From Fictibacillus enclensis (GTDB lineage: Bacteria > Bacillota > Bacilli > Bacillales > Fictibacillaceae): a stretch of 64,000 bases of DNA. Under the pieces are notes generated by a model. It searched no databases. It had not been told where the DNA came from and saw nothing but the letters and a program-made list of their open reading frames with translations. This document shows positions 51,746 to 61,043 of this stretch, in pieces (positions within the stretch are counted from its first letter, which is position 1; each line of letters starts with the position of its first letter). Position numbers and translations under genes: made by a program. Location of the stretch: assembly GCF_001457035.1 (NCBI RefSeq), contig NZ_KQ758620.1, positions 248,001 through 312,000 of the forward strand, in the 5' to 3' direction.

Positions 51746-51871
51746 TTTTCAAAGGGGTTACACGGTTTATTTGACGGGTATTTCTTAAAAGAAAAATTTT
51801 TTCCATATCAAGCGGATGATTACAATTAAATCTTTTATTATGGTACAAAATGTAGAGGAAAGGAGTTGCGC

Positions 51872-53896
51872 ATGGAATTTTTTCTCGTTATTTTGGTTCT
51901 GCTGGCCTTAATCGGCCTGGCCAGTTTCATCAATCATTTTATTCCATACATACCTGTTCCACTGATCCAAATTGCGCTTGGCGTGACGCTTTCAGTCCTG
52001 CCACTGGGCATAAAAGTCCCGATGAATCCGGAGCTGTTTTTCATCCTCTTTATCGCGCCGCTTCTCTTCCATGACGGACGGCATGCTTCAAGAGAAGAAT
52101 TATGGAAGCTTCGAAAACCAATCCTTCTGCTTGCTCTTGGCCTTGTCTTTATGACCGTATTTGCCATCGGCAGTTTGATACATTGGCTCATCCCGTCCAT
52201 TCCTTGGCCGGCAGCCTTTGCGCTTGCCGCGATCCTCTCGCCTACGGACGTGGTTGCCGTCAGTTCCATTTCCAGCCGGGTAAAAATGCCAGAACAAATC
52301 ATGCACGTTCTTGAAGGCGAAGGGCTGATGAATGATGCCTCCGGATTGGTGGCATTTAAATTTGCGGTGGCCGCTACCGTAACCGGAGCCTTTTCCATTA
52401 CAGAGGCAAGCGGAAGCTTCTTTATCATTTCAGTTGGCGGTTTTCTCGGCGGTGCCCTCTTGGCCCTGATCGTGATCCAGCTGCGAACCTTTATTCGGCG
52501 GCTCGGCATGGATGATGTTACGATTCATATGCTCATCCAGCTCTTGACCCCATTTGTTATTTTTTTCGTGACTGAACATCTGGGCCTCTCCGGCATCCTT
52601 TCAGTCGTTGCCGCTGGAATTGTGCATGCCATTCACCAGGATCGCAAACGGATTCCCGCCGGATCACTTGAAATCGTTTCACGAAGTACATGGACTGTCC
52701 TCATTTATATTCTAAACGGACTGGTGTTTGTCATTCTCGGATTACAGGTCCCTGGTGTACTCAATGAAATTTTCAAAAATCCATTGTTTGATAATTGGCA
52801 GGTTATCCAGTATATCCTGATCATCTCAATTGCTCTGCTGGTGCTTCGTTTTCTATGGATTTCGGTCACCTGGCGAAAATGGAAAGAAAAAGGAATGCCC
52901 CATATGAAATCCCAAAGAGCCATTGCCATCTTGACAGTCTCAGGAGTGCGAGGTGCGGTTACTCTCGCTGGTGCATTTACCATTCCATTTGTCATTGAGG
53001 GCGGTGGCCCCTTTCCGGATCGTTCGCTTATCATTTTCATCGCAGCCGGCGTCATCCTGGTGACCTTGATCCTCGCAAGCATTTTCTTGCCGATCCTGGC
53101 AAAAAGCGAAAACACCAATGCCCAGGAGCTAAGAGATGAAATGGAACGGAAGGCCAAACTGCGTACATTCGAGGCCGCTATCCATTCCGTTCAGAATTCC
53201 ATGACGGAGGAGAACCGGGAAGCTGCCGTATCCATCATCAGCACCTACAACAATATGCGAAATGAGTTCAGTTCCAAAAGTTCCGAAAAAATTGAACGCC
53301 AGGAAAATGCGGTCAGGATGAAGGCGATTGAAGCCGAAAGCCTTTACTATACGAACTTGAAGAAAGCTGGGAAAGTGGATCGGGATACCGCCATTCTGGT
53401 TGAGGAACATCTGCAGCGAAGGCGTCTTGCTCAAACGAATCGCATACAATACCGCCGGCTGTTTGTTTGGATCCTTTTCAAGCGGAGTGCGTTTGCCCTG
53501 TTGCAGCTACTCCTGCCAAGGAACAGCAAACAGCGCAAACAGAGCCGTAAGCGAAGAAAGCGGCTGGTCGGCCTAAAGGTGAACATGGCCAAGGCTGCCA
53601 TTCACTATTTAAAAACGCACATGACACCTGAAAACCGGCACCTGTTTCTCGATGTCATGGGAGAATACAATCAGTTAATCGTCAAATACAACCTTGCTAA
53701 AAAAAGTGATGAAACCACTCACTTCGCCCGCATGCAGCGCGACCTTCAGATCCAGGCCTTCCAGGCGGAACGCGATGAAGTGCAGGATCTGTACGAAAAA
53801 GGCGATGTGACAATTGATGTGATCCGGGACATCCGCAGGCAAATCAATATTCGTGAGGCCTATTGGATGGAAGAGAATAGTGTGCATTTTCATTAA
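51872..53896 (+). CDS. Na+/H+ antiporter, CPA1 family
   Basis: About 674 residues. The first ~415 form 11-12 helices with ALAAILSPTDVVAVSSI near residue 120, carrying the ion-binding Asp, and GEGLMNDASGLVAF near 147 (second Asp), as in NhaP/Nhx. The remaining ~255 residues are a hydrophilic, charged, helical cytoplasmic tail with QRRRLAQTNRIQYRRL, probably regulatory. ATG at 51872 has AAAGGAG 5 bases upstream. Single-gene unit for pH or sodium homeostasis. Confidence 0.9.
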   Translation: MEFFLVILVLLALIGLASFINHFIPYIPVPLIQIALGVTLSVLPLGIKVPMNPELFFILFIAPLLFHDGRHASREELWKLRKPILLLALGLVFMTVFAIGSLIHWLIPSIPWPAAFALAAILSPTDVVAVSSISSRVKMPEQIMHVLEGEGLMNDASGLVAFKFAVAATVTGAFSITEASGSFFIISVGGFLGGALLALIVIQLRTFIRRLGMDDVTIHMLIQLLTPFVIFFVTEHLGLSGILSVVAAGIVHAIHQDRKRIPAGSLEIVSRSTWTVLIYILNGLVFVILGLQVPGVLNEIFKNPLFDNWQVIQYILIISIALLVLRFLWISVTWRKWKEKGMPHMKSQRAIAILTVSGVRGAVTLAGAFTIPFVIEGGGPFPDRSLIIFIAAGVILVTLILASIFLPILAKSENTNAQELRDEMERKAKLRTFEAAIHSVQNSMTEENREAAVSIISTYNNMRNEFSSKSSEKIERQENAVRMKAIEAESLYYTNLKKAGKVDRDTAILVEEHLQRRRLAQTNRIQYRRLFVWILFKRSAFALLQLLLPRNSKQRKQSRKRRKRLVGLKVNMAKAAIHYLKTHMTPENRHLFLDVMGEYNQLIVKYNLAKKSDETTHFARMQRDLQIQAFQAERDEVQDLYEKGDVTIDVIRDIRRQINIREAYWMEENSVHFH

Positions 53897-53933
53897 AAAA
53901 GGAGTGAATGGAAACCCCATTCACTCTTTTCCT
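53896..53933. terminator. Convergent terminator antiporter / VOC gene
   Basis: AAAAGGAGTGAATG / ATTCACTCTTTTCC hairpin, symmetric enough for both directions. Confidence 0.8.
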
Positions 53934-53937
53934 TTTG

Positions 53938-54315
53938 TTAGTGACTTTCCATCACCGCAAAATAATTCTCTTCATCATCTGAGAAGTTAAACACCCTGCC
54001 CGAAGGCATTTCTACAAGTTCGCCGACGTTCACATTTTTGCTGGATAAGTTCTTGTATAATTCATCGAGATTTTCTGTGAAGAACATTAAGGAGGGTGTG
54101 CCGAGGTTTAGCTCAGGTGACATTTTCGCTACAACTTCCTTGTTGAACAACACGATTGTGGTTTCTGAGTCTTTACTTGGAGCAATTGCAATCCATCTCA
54201 TTGGACCACTTTCGCCCTCAGAGATGACAGTGAATCCTGCTTTTTCCGTCCAAAACTTCACTGCTTGATCCTGGTCATTGACATACAGCATCACTTCGCC
54301 TAGTTTACTGAACAT
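53938..54315 (-). CDS. VOC family protein (glyoxalase/bleomycin resistance fold)
   Basis: A 125-residue protein with the two-module betaalphabetabetabeta fold: GEVMLYVNDQDQAVKFWTEKAGF at the start and GRVFNFSDDEENYFAVME at the end. Members include glyoxalases, dioxygenases and antibiotic-binding proteins; no substrate can be named. Monocistronic. Confidence 0.85.
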   Translation of the reverse strand: MFSKLGEVMLYVNDQDQAVKFWTEKAGFTVISEGESGPMRWIAIAPSKDSETTIVLFNKEVVAKMSPELNLGTPSLMFFTENLDELYKNLSSKNVNVGELVEMPSGRVFNFSDDEENYFAVMESH

Positions 54316-54420
54316 CGTCTTTTCCTCTCTCCCTTGATTAATTGTTCCGTTATTTTAAAGTGCATTTCACAGACATAGCTGAAGTTTATATTCAACAACT
54401 ATCGAAGAATCCCTTTTACA

Positions 54421-54451
54421 AAATAAAAAACACCCGAATCATCGGGTGTCA
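54421..54451 (-). terminator. Terminator of the MFS gene
   Basis: Minus-strand ACACCCGATGATTCGGGTGT followed by T6, touching the MFS stop. Confidence 0.8.
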
Positions 54452-55678
54452 ATGCTGCATGCTTTCGCTGCCAATACTTCGTCTGACCTTCTTCCCATTC
54501 TGTGCAATTTTTGAGACAGCAGCCCAAAGCATTACACCAATCACAAGGAAGCCGGCGGTCATGCTGATGACGCCCCCCCATCCAAAATCGCTCCAGAAGA
54601 ATCCGGCGAGTGTTCCCCCTACGCTTGAGCCGGTGTAGTAAAGAAACAGATAGAGTGATGAGGCTTGTGCTTTGTCATGAGTCGCTCGCTGGCCAACCCA
54701 GCTGCTGGCGATGGCATGGCTGCCAAAGAATCCGTACGTAAAAAATCCGAGGCCCAGAATTTTAACGAGCAAATGAGAGTCTAGTGTCATTGCCACACCG
54801 AACAACGCAAGAACTAAATTGATGAAGAGTATTCGCTGCCTTCCATGACGGTCTACCCATTTTCCTGTCCAGACTGAGCTGAACATTCCAATGATCATGA
54901 TCAAAAAGATCCAGCCAACAATGGTTTGGCTGAGCGAATACGGCTTGCCGAGCAATACGTAGGCGATATAGTTAAACATCGCCACATTGCTCCCCAAAAG
55001 TAAAAACCCCATAAAGAACAGGCAAACTAATCCTGGATCTTTCAAATGGTCAACCATGGATTTCCCCAGCTTTCCAACCTGCAGCTTGCGGGCATTAAAG
55101 TTTTGTGATGCCGGGAGACTTTTCCAGAAAATAAGAGTAGCCACTAAACTGATGATGCCGATTCCTGCTATCGCTACATGCCAGCCAAAGAAATCGCTCA
55201 TCAAACCAGAATAGACCCGGCCGAAAACCGCTCCGATGGAGTTACCGCAAATATAAAGCCCCATTGCTGCCCCAAGGCTCCTCGGTTCAATCTCTTCTCC
55301 AAGATACGCCATAGCAATCGATGGCAGTCCGGCCAGTGAGATTCCTTCCAGCGTTCGTAAAATCAAGAGAAAGTGAAAATTAGGACTAAAAGCGGTAAGA
55401 ATACAAAACACAGAAGCCGCAAGCATGGAAATCACCATGATCGGTTTTCGTCCCCATACTTCCGACAACGAACCGAAAATAAGCATGCTGACAGCCAGCA
55501 CAATTGTGGTTACCGAAAGTGACAGACTTGCGTTTGTCGGTGAGATGCTGAACTCCTTAGAGAATTCGGGCATTAACGGTTGTACGCAATAAAGTATCGC
55601 AAATGTATTAAAACCAGCGGCAAAGAACGCCATACTGGTTTTTCGAAAAAGCGGTGTTCCTTTTTGAATATAGCTCAT
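54449..55678 (-). CDS. MFS transporter, YybF/YnfM-like
   Basis: A 409-residue, 12-helix permease. FAAGFNTFAILYCVQPLMPEFSKEF and TIVLAVSMLIFGSLSEVWGRKPIM fit the drug/arabinose-efflux branch close to Bacillus YybF and E. coli YnfM. It is divergent from a LysR regulator, the same arrangement as yybF-yybE in B. subtilis. It probably exports a small compound that the regulator senses. Confidence 0.88.
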   Translation of the reverse strand: MSYIQKGTPLFRKTSMAFFAAGFNTFAILYCVQPLMPEFSKEFSISPTNASLSLSVTTIVLAVSMLIFGSLSEVWGRKPIMVISMLAASVFCILTAFSPNFHFLLILRTLEGISLAGLPSIAMAYLGEEIEPRSLGAAMGLYICGNSIGAVFGRVYSGLMSDFFGWHVAIAGIGIISLVATLIFWKSLPASQNFNARKLQVGKLGKSMVDHLKDPGLVCLFFMGFLLLGSNVAMFNYIAYVLLGKPYSLSQTIVGWIFLIMIIGMFSSVWTGKWVDRHGRQRILFINLVLALFGVAMTLDSHLLVKILGLGFFTYGFFGSHAIASSWVGQRATHDKAQASSLYLFLYYTGSSVGGTLAGFFWSDFGWGGVISMTAGFLVIGVMLWAAVSKIAQNGKKVRRSIGSESMQH

Positions 55679-55853
55679 TGTGTCATCATCTCATTAGCAG
55701 GATATTCATCTTGTTGCATCTCCATCATCCCTTAGAATCTATATTTTTCATATATCTATAGTACCACCGCCATCTTATGTTGTATAATTCATTATAATCA
55801 TCTTTTTCATTCATATATGTAATAGATAATCCAAAAGAAATGTGGTGCAATCC

Positions 55854-56726
55854 ATGGAATGGCAGCAGTTTGAATATTTTAAAACACTGGCACAGATGGA
55901 GCATGTCACACGTGCTGCAGAAGCGTTATCCATTACCCAGCCCGCACTAAGCCGTTCGATTACTCGATTCGAAGAGGAAATCGGAGTGCCTTTATTTGAA
56001 CGCCAAGGACGATCCATCCGTCTGAATAAATACGGCCAGCTCTTTTTACAACGTGTGGAGAATATCATGAGAGAATTTGAAGAAGGAAAACAGGAAATTC
56101 AGGATCTCCTCGATCCCAACCAGGGTGAAGTCTCCATCGGATTTTTGCATACGTTAAGCACGGGCCGTATTCCCGACCTGCTTTCCGCTTTTCGCCAATC
56201 CTACCCAAAGGTAAATTTCAGGCTCGGACAAGGTCCTTCACATCAGCTCATTGCCAAGCTGCTGGCAGGAGAATTCGACCTTTGCCTCATCGCCTCCATG
56301 GAAAGCAAATCACCGATCGTATGGAAGCCGCTCTGGGATGAGGAACTGTATGTTATCGTGCCGAAAGACCACAAATACGCCAATCATGAATCAATCACGT
56401 TGGAACAGATCGCCGATGAATCATTTATCCACTTAAAAGAAGGATTTTCCCTGCGGATCACGGTCGAGCAGTTGTTTAAGGAAGCCGGCCTCACACCGAA
56501 CATTACCTTTGAAGGCGAAGAAGCGGACACCGCTGCCGCACTGGTTGCTGCGGGTCTTGGCATCTCCATTCTACCTAACTTAAAAGGAACCGATCAAAGC
56601 AAGATCAAAAAGATCCCCATTCAAAACCCGCACTGTCAGCGGACCATCGGAATTGCCTGGGTGGAAGGCAGATATGTTTCTCCTGCCACGCAGAAATTTA
56701 AGCAGTTTGTGTTGGAGCATCCATAA
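55854..56726 (+). CDS. LysR family regulator, YybE-like
   Basis: About 290 residues. HTH at residues 3-60: FKTLAQMEHVTRAAEALSIT then QPALSRSITRFEEEIGVPLF. The effector domain starts GEVSIGFLHTLSTGRIPDLL. ATG at 55854 gives the family start MEWQQFEYF; the ribosome site is weak (GGTG). Divergent from the MFS gene, 175 bases apart, and probably its activator. Confidence 0.92.
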   Translation: MEWQQFEYFKTLAQMEHVTRAAEALSITQPALSRSITRFEEEIGVPLFERQGRSIRLNKYGQLFLQRVENIMREFEEGKQEIQDLLDPNQGEVSIGFLHTLSTGRIPDLLSAFRQSYPKVNFRLGQGPSHQLIAKLLAGEFDLCLIASMESKSPIVWKPLWDEELYVIVPKDHKYANHESITLEQIADESFIHLKEGFSLRITVEQLFKEAGLTPNITFEGEEADTAAALVAAGLGISILPNLKGTDQSKIKKIPIQNPHCQRTIGIAWVEGRYVSPATQKFKQFVLEHP

Positions 56727-56766
56727 TGAAGAAACACGACCTCTATCATAAAAGTCGTGTTCTTCA
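56727..56766. terminator. Terminator of the LysR gene
   Basis: GAAACACGAC / GTCGTGTTCTTC hairpin just after the stop; also faces the small convergent gene. Confidence 0.75.
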
Positions 56767-56781
56767 TTGTACATATTCCCG

Positions 56782-57048
56782 TTATGTATAAATGAGTTTA
56801 CTTACGGTCATTAAAATAAATAGTATGAACAGCACAAGCCCTGCAAACCACAGAAAGACAGACCAGGCTCTAAAGGTCGTAAAGACAGGAATTTCTAACA
56901 AAACGATGTCCCCAACTGTTTCAATGAAGGCCTGCCAGAATGATTCCCGTGCGTTTCCTTTTCTCCATAGGTAAATCCCCAATGAAATCAAAGCCACTGA
57001 GACCGTTAATATTATTCCTTCTTCTTTCAATACTATCTTCCTGTCCAT
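56782..57048 (-). CDS. Small two-helix membrane protein
   Basis: An 88-residue protein with hydrophobic stretches at about 12-28 and 62-82 and a short amphipathic middle. No family is recognised. The ATG at 57048 lacks a clear ribosome site; a TTG at 57030 with AGGA 8 bases upstream is an alternative start giving an 82-residue protein. Confidence 0.55.
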   Translation of the reverse strand: MDRKIVLKEEGIILTVSVALISLGIYLWRKGNARESFWQAFIETVGDIVLLEIPVFTTFRAWSVFLWFAGLVLFILFILMTVSKLIYT

Positions 57049-57156
57049 TAGTTATTGAACTACTCCGATCGCTTCATCATACCACTTTTTCCATATTATT
57101 GGAATACAACATAAACGTCAGCATAAAATGGGATGATTATACTGGGGAGGCATATT

Positions 57157-58089
57157 ATGAGGAAAAAGATTCTTTTTTTCTGTGACCCGGGAATTGATGA
57201 TTCGCTGGCCATTATTTATAGCCTTTTGCATCCTGATCTTGAGCTTGTCGGGATTGTCACCAGCTACGGGAACGTGACAAAAGAAACGGCATCGGCAAAC
57301 GCCTACTATTTAATTCAATTGGCCGGCCATAAGAATATCCCCATTATTCCGGGTGCAGCCAATCCGGTTCAGCAAGAGGAAGTGACCTACTATCCCGAGA
57401 TTCATGGCAAAGAGGGCATCGGTCCCATCCGCCCGCCTAGTGATATGCTGTATCAGATTTATCCTTTTGATATGATCCGCTATCTGCTCAATCAGCATGG
57501 TAAAGACCTTATTATTGTGGATACCGGGCGATCCACCAGTTTGGCTACTGCATTTATTTTATTTAATCAGGAAATAAAAAAAGCGGGTGCTTTTTACCTC
57601 ATGGGCGGGGCCTTTTTTGTTCCAGGTAATGTCACTGCACTGGCTGAAGCGAATTTTTATGGGGACCCCACTTCAAGCAATTACCTTCTAAAATTCTGCC
57701 ACAATTTAACGATTACTCCTCTGAATGTCACAAAATACGCTATAATTACCGAATCCATGATTAAACGAATCATCCAGGAGGCAGACTCACCGTATGAATT
57801 TTTGCTGTCCCCAATTTTTGAATATTATTTTGAGGCCTACAAAAGGTTGGTGCCCGGCATTCAAGGCGCTCCTATACACGACTTGCTTACCGTCATGGTT
57901 GTGGCCAATCCCTCCATTGTTGATTTTATCTATTATGATGCCAAGGTCATTGATGGAACCGTAGAAGGAAAAGGGTTATCGTATATCGATTTGAGGCCCA
58001 AAGGCAAAAAAGGAAAAACCCGCATCGCCATGAAGCTTCACTACGACCAATTTGTTGAAGAGTTTTTCAGAGTGATGCTGAATAAATAA
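57157..58089 (+). CDS. Nucleoside hydrolase (inosine-uridine preferring family)
   Basis: About 310 residues. FFCDPGIDDSLAIIYSLL near residue 7 is the calcium-binding D-x-G-x-DD motif of the family (the usual first Asp is replaced by Cys, FFCDPGIDD), with EANFYGDPTSSNYLL near 165 and HDLLTVM near 240 (distal Asp). It would cleave ribonucleosides to base and ribose. ATG at 57157 follows GGGGAGG. Single gene with terminator. Confidence 0.9.
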   Translation: MRKKILFFCDPGIDDSLAIIYSLLHPDLELVGIVTSYGNVTKETASANAYYLIQLAGHKNIPIIPGAANPVQQEEVTYYPEIHGKEGIGPIRPPSDMLYQIYPFDMIRYLLNQHGKDLIIVDTGRSTSLATAFILFNQEIKKAGAFYLMGGAFFVPGNVTALAEANFYGDPTSSNYLLKFCHNLTITPLNVTKYAIITESMIKRIIQEADSPYEFLLSPIFEYYFEAYKRLVPGIQGAPIHDLLTVMVVANPSIVDFIYYDAKVIDGTVEGKGLSYIDLRPKGKKGKTRIAMKLHYDQFVEEFFRVMLNK

Positions 58090-58091
58090 AC

Positions 58092-58122
58092 AAAAGGAGT
58101 TCAACTTACTGAACTCCTTTTA
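58092..58122. terminator. Terminator after the nucleoside hydrolase
   Basis: AAAAGGAGTTCA / TGAACTCCTTTT, almost perfectly symmetric, also serving the converging VOC gene. Confidence 0.8.
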
Positions 58123-58138
58123 CGTATTCTTTATAATT

Positions 58139-58534
58139 TTACTTTGCGTTTTGATCTGGTTGATGAATACCAAAGATATTCCCTTCAGGATCAAGGTAGT
58201 ATCCTTGCCACGCCATTCCTGGAAGGGCATATTTAGGCAAGGCAACCTTGCCGCCATTCTCCAGAATCTTCGCTTCGGTAGAATCGTAATCCGCTATTCC
58301 CATCGTACAAACAGACCCATTCAAGGCCTGATTCGGCTCTGGCGGGGGGCCTTGCCGCTGCATTAACGCACCATTAATCCCCATTTCATCCCTGTTGCCT
58401 GTCGTCGCTCCAAAGTAAGGCATTCCCGCGTATTCGCTCCAATCCTCGAACGTCCAGCCGAACACCTCTCCATAAAACTTCTTCGCCTGTTCCATGTCAC
58501 TTACATGAATTTCGAAATGAACCACTTTTCCCAT
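58139..58534 (-). CDS. VOC family protein
   Basis: A 131-residue glyoxalase-fold protein: VVHFEIHVSDMEQAKKFYGEVF at the start (first metal His and family E-x-x-V-x-D) and WQGYYLDPEGNIFGIHQPD at the end. Monocistronic. Substrate unknown. Confidence 0.87.
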   Translation of the reverse strand: MGKVVHFEIHVSDMEQAKKFYGEVFGWTFEDWSEYAGMPYFGATTGNRDEMGINGALMQRQGPPPEPNQALNGSVCTMGIADYDSTEAKILENGGKVALPKYALPGMAWQGYYLDPEGNIFGIHQPDQNAK

Positions 58535-58747
58535 AATACCCTCCTATTATTTCAAAAAGTCAAACAAGAATCTATTCGGTAGAAACCTGCCCCTTTCCTG
58601 TTTATACAACCAACAAACGAGAATTGCGGAAAATATATTTCTCTCCCAGCAGGGCCCGAACCACCAATAGTTTGTCCTCATAGAATGATAGTACTATCGT
58701 AAGTTTTCTAATCATAGATAGTTATTTTATTTTTGGGGGAGACTGCA

Positions 58748-59224
58748 ATGTCATTTAATAAAAGAAAAATAGGGAGTTGCGGATGCAGGAAGGCCGGATA
58801 TAATCGTTGTCCCAAAACGGACACTTCCAATCGGAACCAATGGTTTGCCCGTAACCGAAGATCCCCAGCCGAAACTAGATGCGAGTGCCGTTCCGAGTTT
58901 GCGGGATTAAAAACCCAAAACAGCGCCCTTATAGAAGGAAACCTTTGTTTTAATTGCCGTTTTGGCATTGAACTTGGTTATATCGCACAGGGTTTGGACT
59001 TTCAAGCATTACTCTTGGAATCACTCACTTGCCCTCTCAATCATTCGATGAGAGCGACTGGCATTGGCAGATTGTCCGGAAGATTAGTAGACTTTGAACT
59101 TGATTTAAGACAGAACCCTAGTACCATCAGGCTGAGAGTCTTTAAATGTCAGGAAACGTTTATAGATACCACATTCAGAGGATCTGAGGTGGCTAGAGTT
59201 TCTATTATTCGTTGTCCGAGATAA
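58748..59224 (+). CDS. Unknown protein, probably carrying two compensating frameshifts
   Basis: GGGGGAG six bases before the ATG supports a real gene of 158 codons. However, the frame between 58773 and 58910 gives an Arg/Cys-rich sequence unlike a protein, whereas the +1 frame there reads GVADAGRPDIIVVPKRTLPI, continuing to PVTEDPQPKLDASAVPSLRD, with good codon usage. After 58910 the original frame again looks genuine (DFELDLRQNPSTIRL, ending VSIIRCPR). One extra G in the GGG at 58772-58774 and one lost base near 58907 would explain this. No family recognised. Confidence 0.5.
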   Translation: MSFNKRKIGSCGCRKAGYNRCPKTDTSNRNQWFARNRRSPAETRCECRSEFAGLKTQNSALIEGNLCFNCRFGIELGYIAQGLDFQALLLESLTCPLNHSMRATGIGRLSGRLVDFELDLRQNPSTIRLRVFKCQETFIDTTFRGSEVARVSIIRCPR

Positions 59225-59356
59225 CTATCACAGAATAAAACGGTGGCTTATGCAGCAGCCTTATGATACCAAAATTCGTACCTCACAATTAATTACCACC
59301 ACTACTTGTGTGAAATTAAGTGTTTTAAATATCAATAAATTCTCGGCACGCTGAAT

Positions 59357-59416
59357 AGTCAAATCCAACAAAACCACCCGCGAGAACGGATGGTTTTGTT
59401 GGGTTTGACTTTTTTC
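59357..59416 (+). terminator. Strong 20-bp stem terminator
   Basis: AGTCAAATCCAACAAAACCA (59357-59376) pairs with TGGTTTTGTTGGGTTTGACT (59391-59410) with one G-T pair, then T6. It faces the gene ending at 59224 and also abuts the P450 remnant on the other strand. Confidence 0.8.
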
Positions 59417-59417
59417 T

Positions 59418-59549
59418 CTAAAAAGAAACTGGAAGAGATGCTAAGCCTTGTGCGGCTAGCTTGAATTGCCAGTTAACATTCTCCCGCGGGATACTCAGAC
59501 GAAGATTTGGCATGCGTTTCAGCAGGGTGGTAAACTCTTTCGAACTAGT
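59418..59549 (-). pseudogene. Cytochrome P450 C-terminal remnant
   Basis: On the minus strand an open stretch of 43 codons ends at 59418: FTTLLKRMPNLRLSIPRENV then NWQFKLAAQGLASLPVSF. The pattern L-x-R-x-P-N-L-R-L, W and R/Q-G-L-x-x-L-P-V-x-F is the standard end of bacterial P450s. A stop at 59550 cuts it from any heme-binding FGxGxHxC motif, so only the tail of a deleted gene remains. The other sequence between 59225 and 59688 holds no recognisable gene. Confidence 0.7.
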
Positions 59550-59688
59550 TTATTTCGTGTTTCATAAAATTTCTCTACTTCTTAAGTAAGCGAGTTGTCA
59601 AATTTGATACATGATTGAATTTTACTCTTGTAATTATCTGAATAATCTATATCATATATTATATATTATATATTCGAGGTGCTAACAA

Positions 59689-60342
59689 ATGAAAAGTCGA
59701 TCCTTCCATGCTAACCCGTTAAAAGTACAAGCTTACAACATTTTAAAAGAAGCGATTATAAACGGGCTTTTCAAAAAAAATGAGGTGATTACAGAAAAGA
59801 GAGCCTTAGAGGAGTTTAATATTAGCAGAACACCCTTCAGAGAAGCGGTTCAATCCCTTGAAACAGAAGGATGGCTTGTATCCATTCCTTACAAGGGAAC
59901 GTTTGTAAGTCCTATAACTAAGAAAGACATTGAGGATGTTTTTGAGCTAAGAATGCTGGTGGAGCTGCATATTGTAAAAAAAATTAGTTCTACTATAAGC
60001 GAAAAGAGTTTAGAAGAATTAGAGGGCATCATTTTCTTAATGGAAAAAGAATTGAGAATGGGAAATGAAGATCAATTTATCAATCTTGATCGGGAGTTTC
60101 ACAAAACCTTATATGATCTTGCAGAAAACAAAAGGCTTATTAGTATTTCTGAACAAATATCAGATCTGTTCAGAAGAATAGGTGTTCAGGTTATTCACCG
60201 CCAAAACCGGGGTGAAGAGGTTATTAGAGAACATAAAAAAATCGCTGAAGGATTAAAAAACGGCGGTGCAGTGGATGCTATGCGAATTCACCTAGAGCAA
60301 ACAAAATCAGCACTTGAAGAACTAAACAAGGAGGAAGATTGA
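59689..60342 (+). CDS. GntR family regulator (FCD type)
   Basis: A 217-residue repressor. Winged helix at about residues 10-75 with EKRALEEFNISRTPFREAVQ and SLETEGWLV, then an FCD domain (LDREFHKTLYDLAENKRL, REHKKIAEGL). GAGGTG precedes the ATG. Its TGA overlaps the next ATG (TGATG... at 60340-60344), so regulator and catabolic genes form one operon. An AT-rich direct repeat (ATATATT) at 59655-59675 may hold its operator. Confidence 0.88.
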   Translation: MKSRSFHANPLKVQAYNILKEAIINGLFKKNEVITEKRALEEFNISRTPFREAVQSLETEGWLVSIPYKGTFVSPITKKDIEDVFELRMLVELHIVKKISSTISEKSLEELEGIIFLMEKELRMGNEDQFINLDREFHKTLYDLAENKRLISISEQISDLFRRIGVQVIHRQNRGEEVIREHKKIAEGLKNGGAVDAMRIHLEQTKSALEELNKEED

Positions 60343-61043
60343 TGAGATTTTCTATAAATGGCAACGAGGATATAGCAATCGAGATTAAACAAAGTGTATG
60401 TATTGGATACTCGGGAAGAAACCAGGAATCGGTTCAGCATCATATTGATGAGTTGGCGAACGAAGGGATTCCTGCTCCCCCGGAAATCCCTATGGTCTAT
60501 CCGGTCAGCAATCTTCTTGTCACTCAAGAAGATCAGATTCAGCTTTTAGGAGAAAAAACATCAGGAGAAGTCGAGTTCGTTCTAGTCATTACCCCACAGG
60601 GCAATTACGTTACCGTAGGATCTGATCATACGGACCGTTCACTTGAAACAATAAGTATTCCTTATGCAAAACAAGTTTGTCCAAAACCAATTGCCAAGAC
60701 GGTGTGGCCTCTGGAAAGCCTTCTCCCCCACTGGGACGAACTAAAACTGAAATGCGAAATCCTGATTCAAGGTCAATGGGAAATGTATCAGGATGGCAGC
60801 ATCTCTTCTGTCCTCCCGGTTAATGACATTATTGAATTCGCCTCTAAAAGGGACCGTATCGATCAAGAGGGAACGATCCTTTTTTGCGGAACTGTCCCCA
60901 TTAAAGACGGAAATTTTAAATATGCTGATGCCTACCGCATGATGTTAACCGATCCTGTATTACATAAAGAAATCAAACTGGAATATGAAGTCGTACCTGT
61001 TGAGAAAACAGAAGCTCTATTAGCAAAGGAGGCAGTGAAATGA
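60342..61043 (+). CDS. DUF2848 family protein (FAH-like fold suspected)
   Basis: About 233 residues. The pattern GYSGRNQESVQHHIDELANEG near residue 22, SGEVEFVLVITPQG near 74 and VGSDHTDRSLE near 92 is that of DUF2848, a family resembling fumarylacetoacetate hydrolase-type enzymes in its acidic metal-ligand pattern, but without a known reaction. ATG at 60342 has a near-perfect AAGGAGGAAG. It overlaps the nitrilase gene by ATGA. Confidence 0.8.
   Translation: MRFSINGNEDIAIEIKQSVCIGYSGRNQESVQHHIDELANEGIPAPPEIPMVYPVSNLLVTQEDQIQLLGEKTSGEVEFVLVITPQGNYVTVGSDHTDRSLETISIPYAKQVCPKPIAKTVWPLESLLPHWDELKLKCEILIQGQWEMYQDGSISSVLPVNDIIEFASKRDRIDQEGTILFCGTVPIKDGNFKYADAYRMMLTDPVLHKEIKLEYEVVPVEKTEALLAKEAVK

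Noticed and set aside
59640-59680. AT-rich repeat as a replication or attachment site
   Set aside because: Too short and low in complexity; more likely promoter or operator DNA of the GntR operon.
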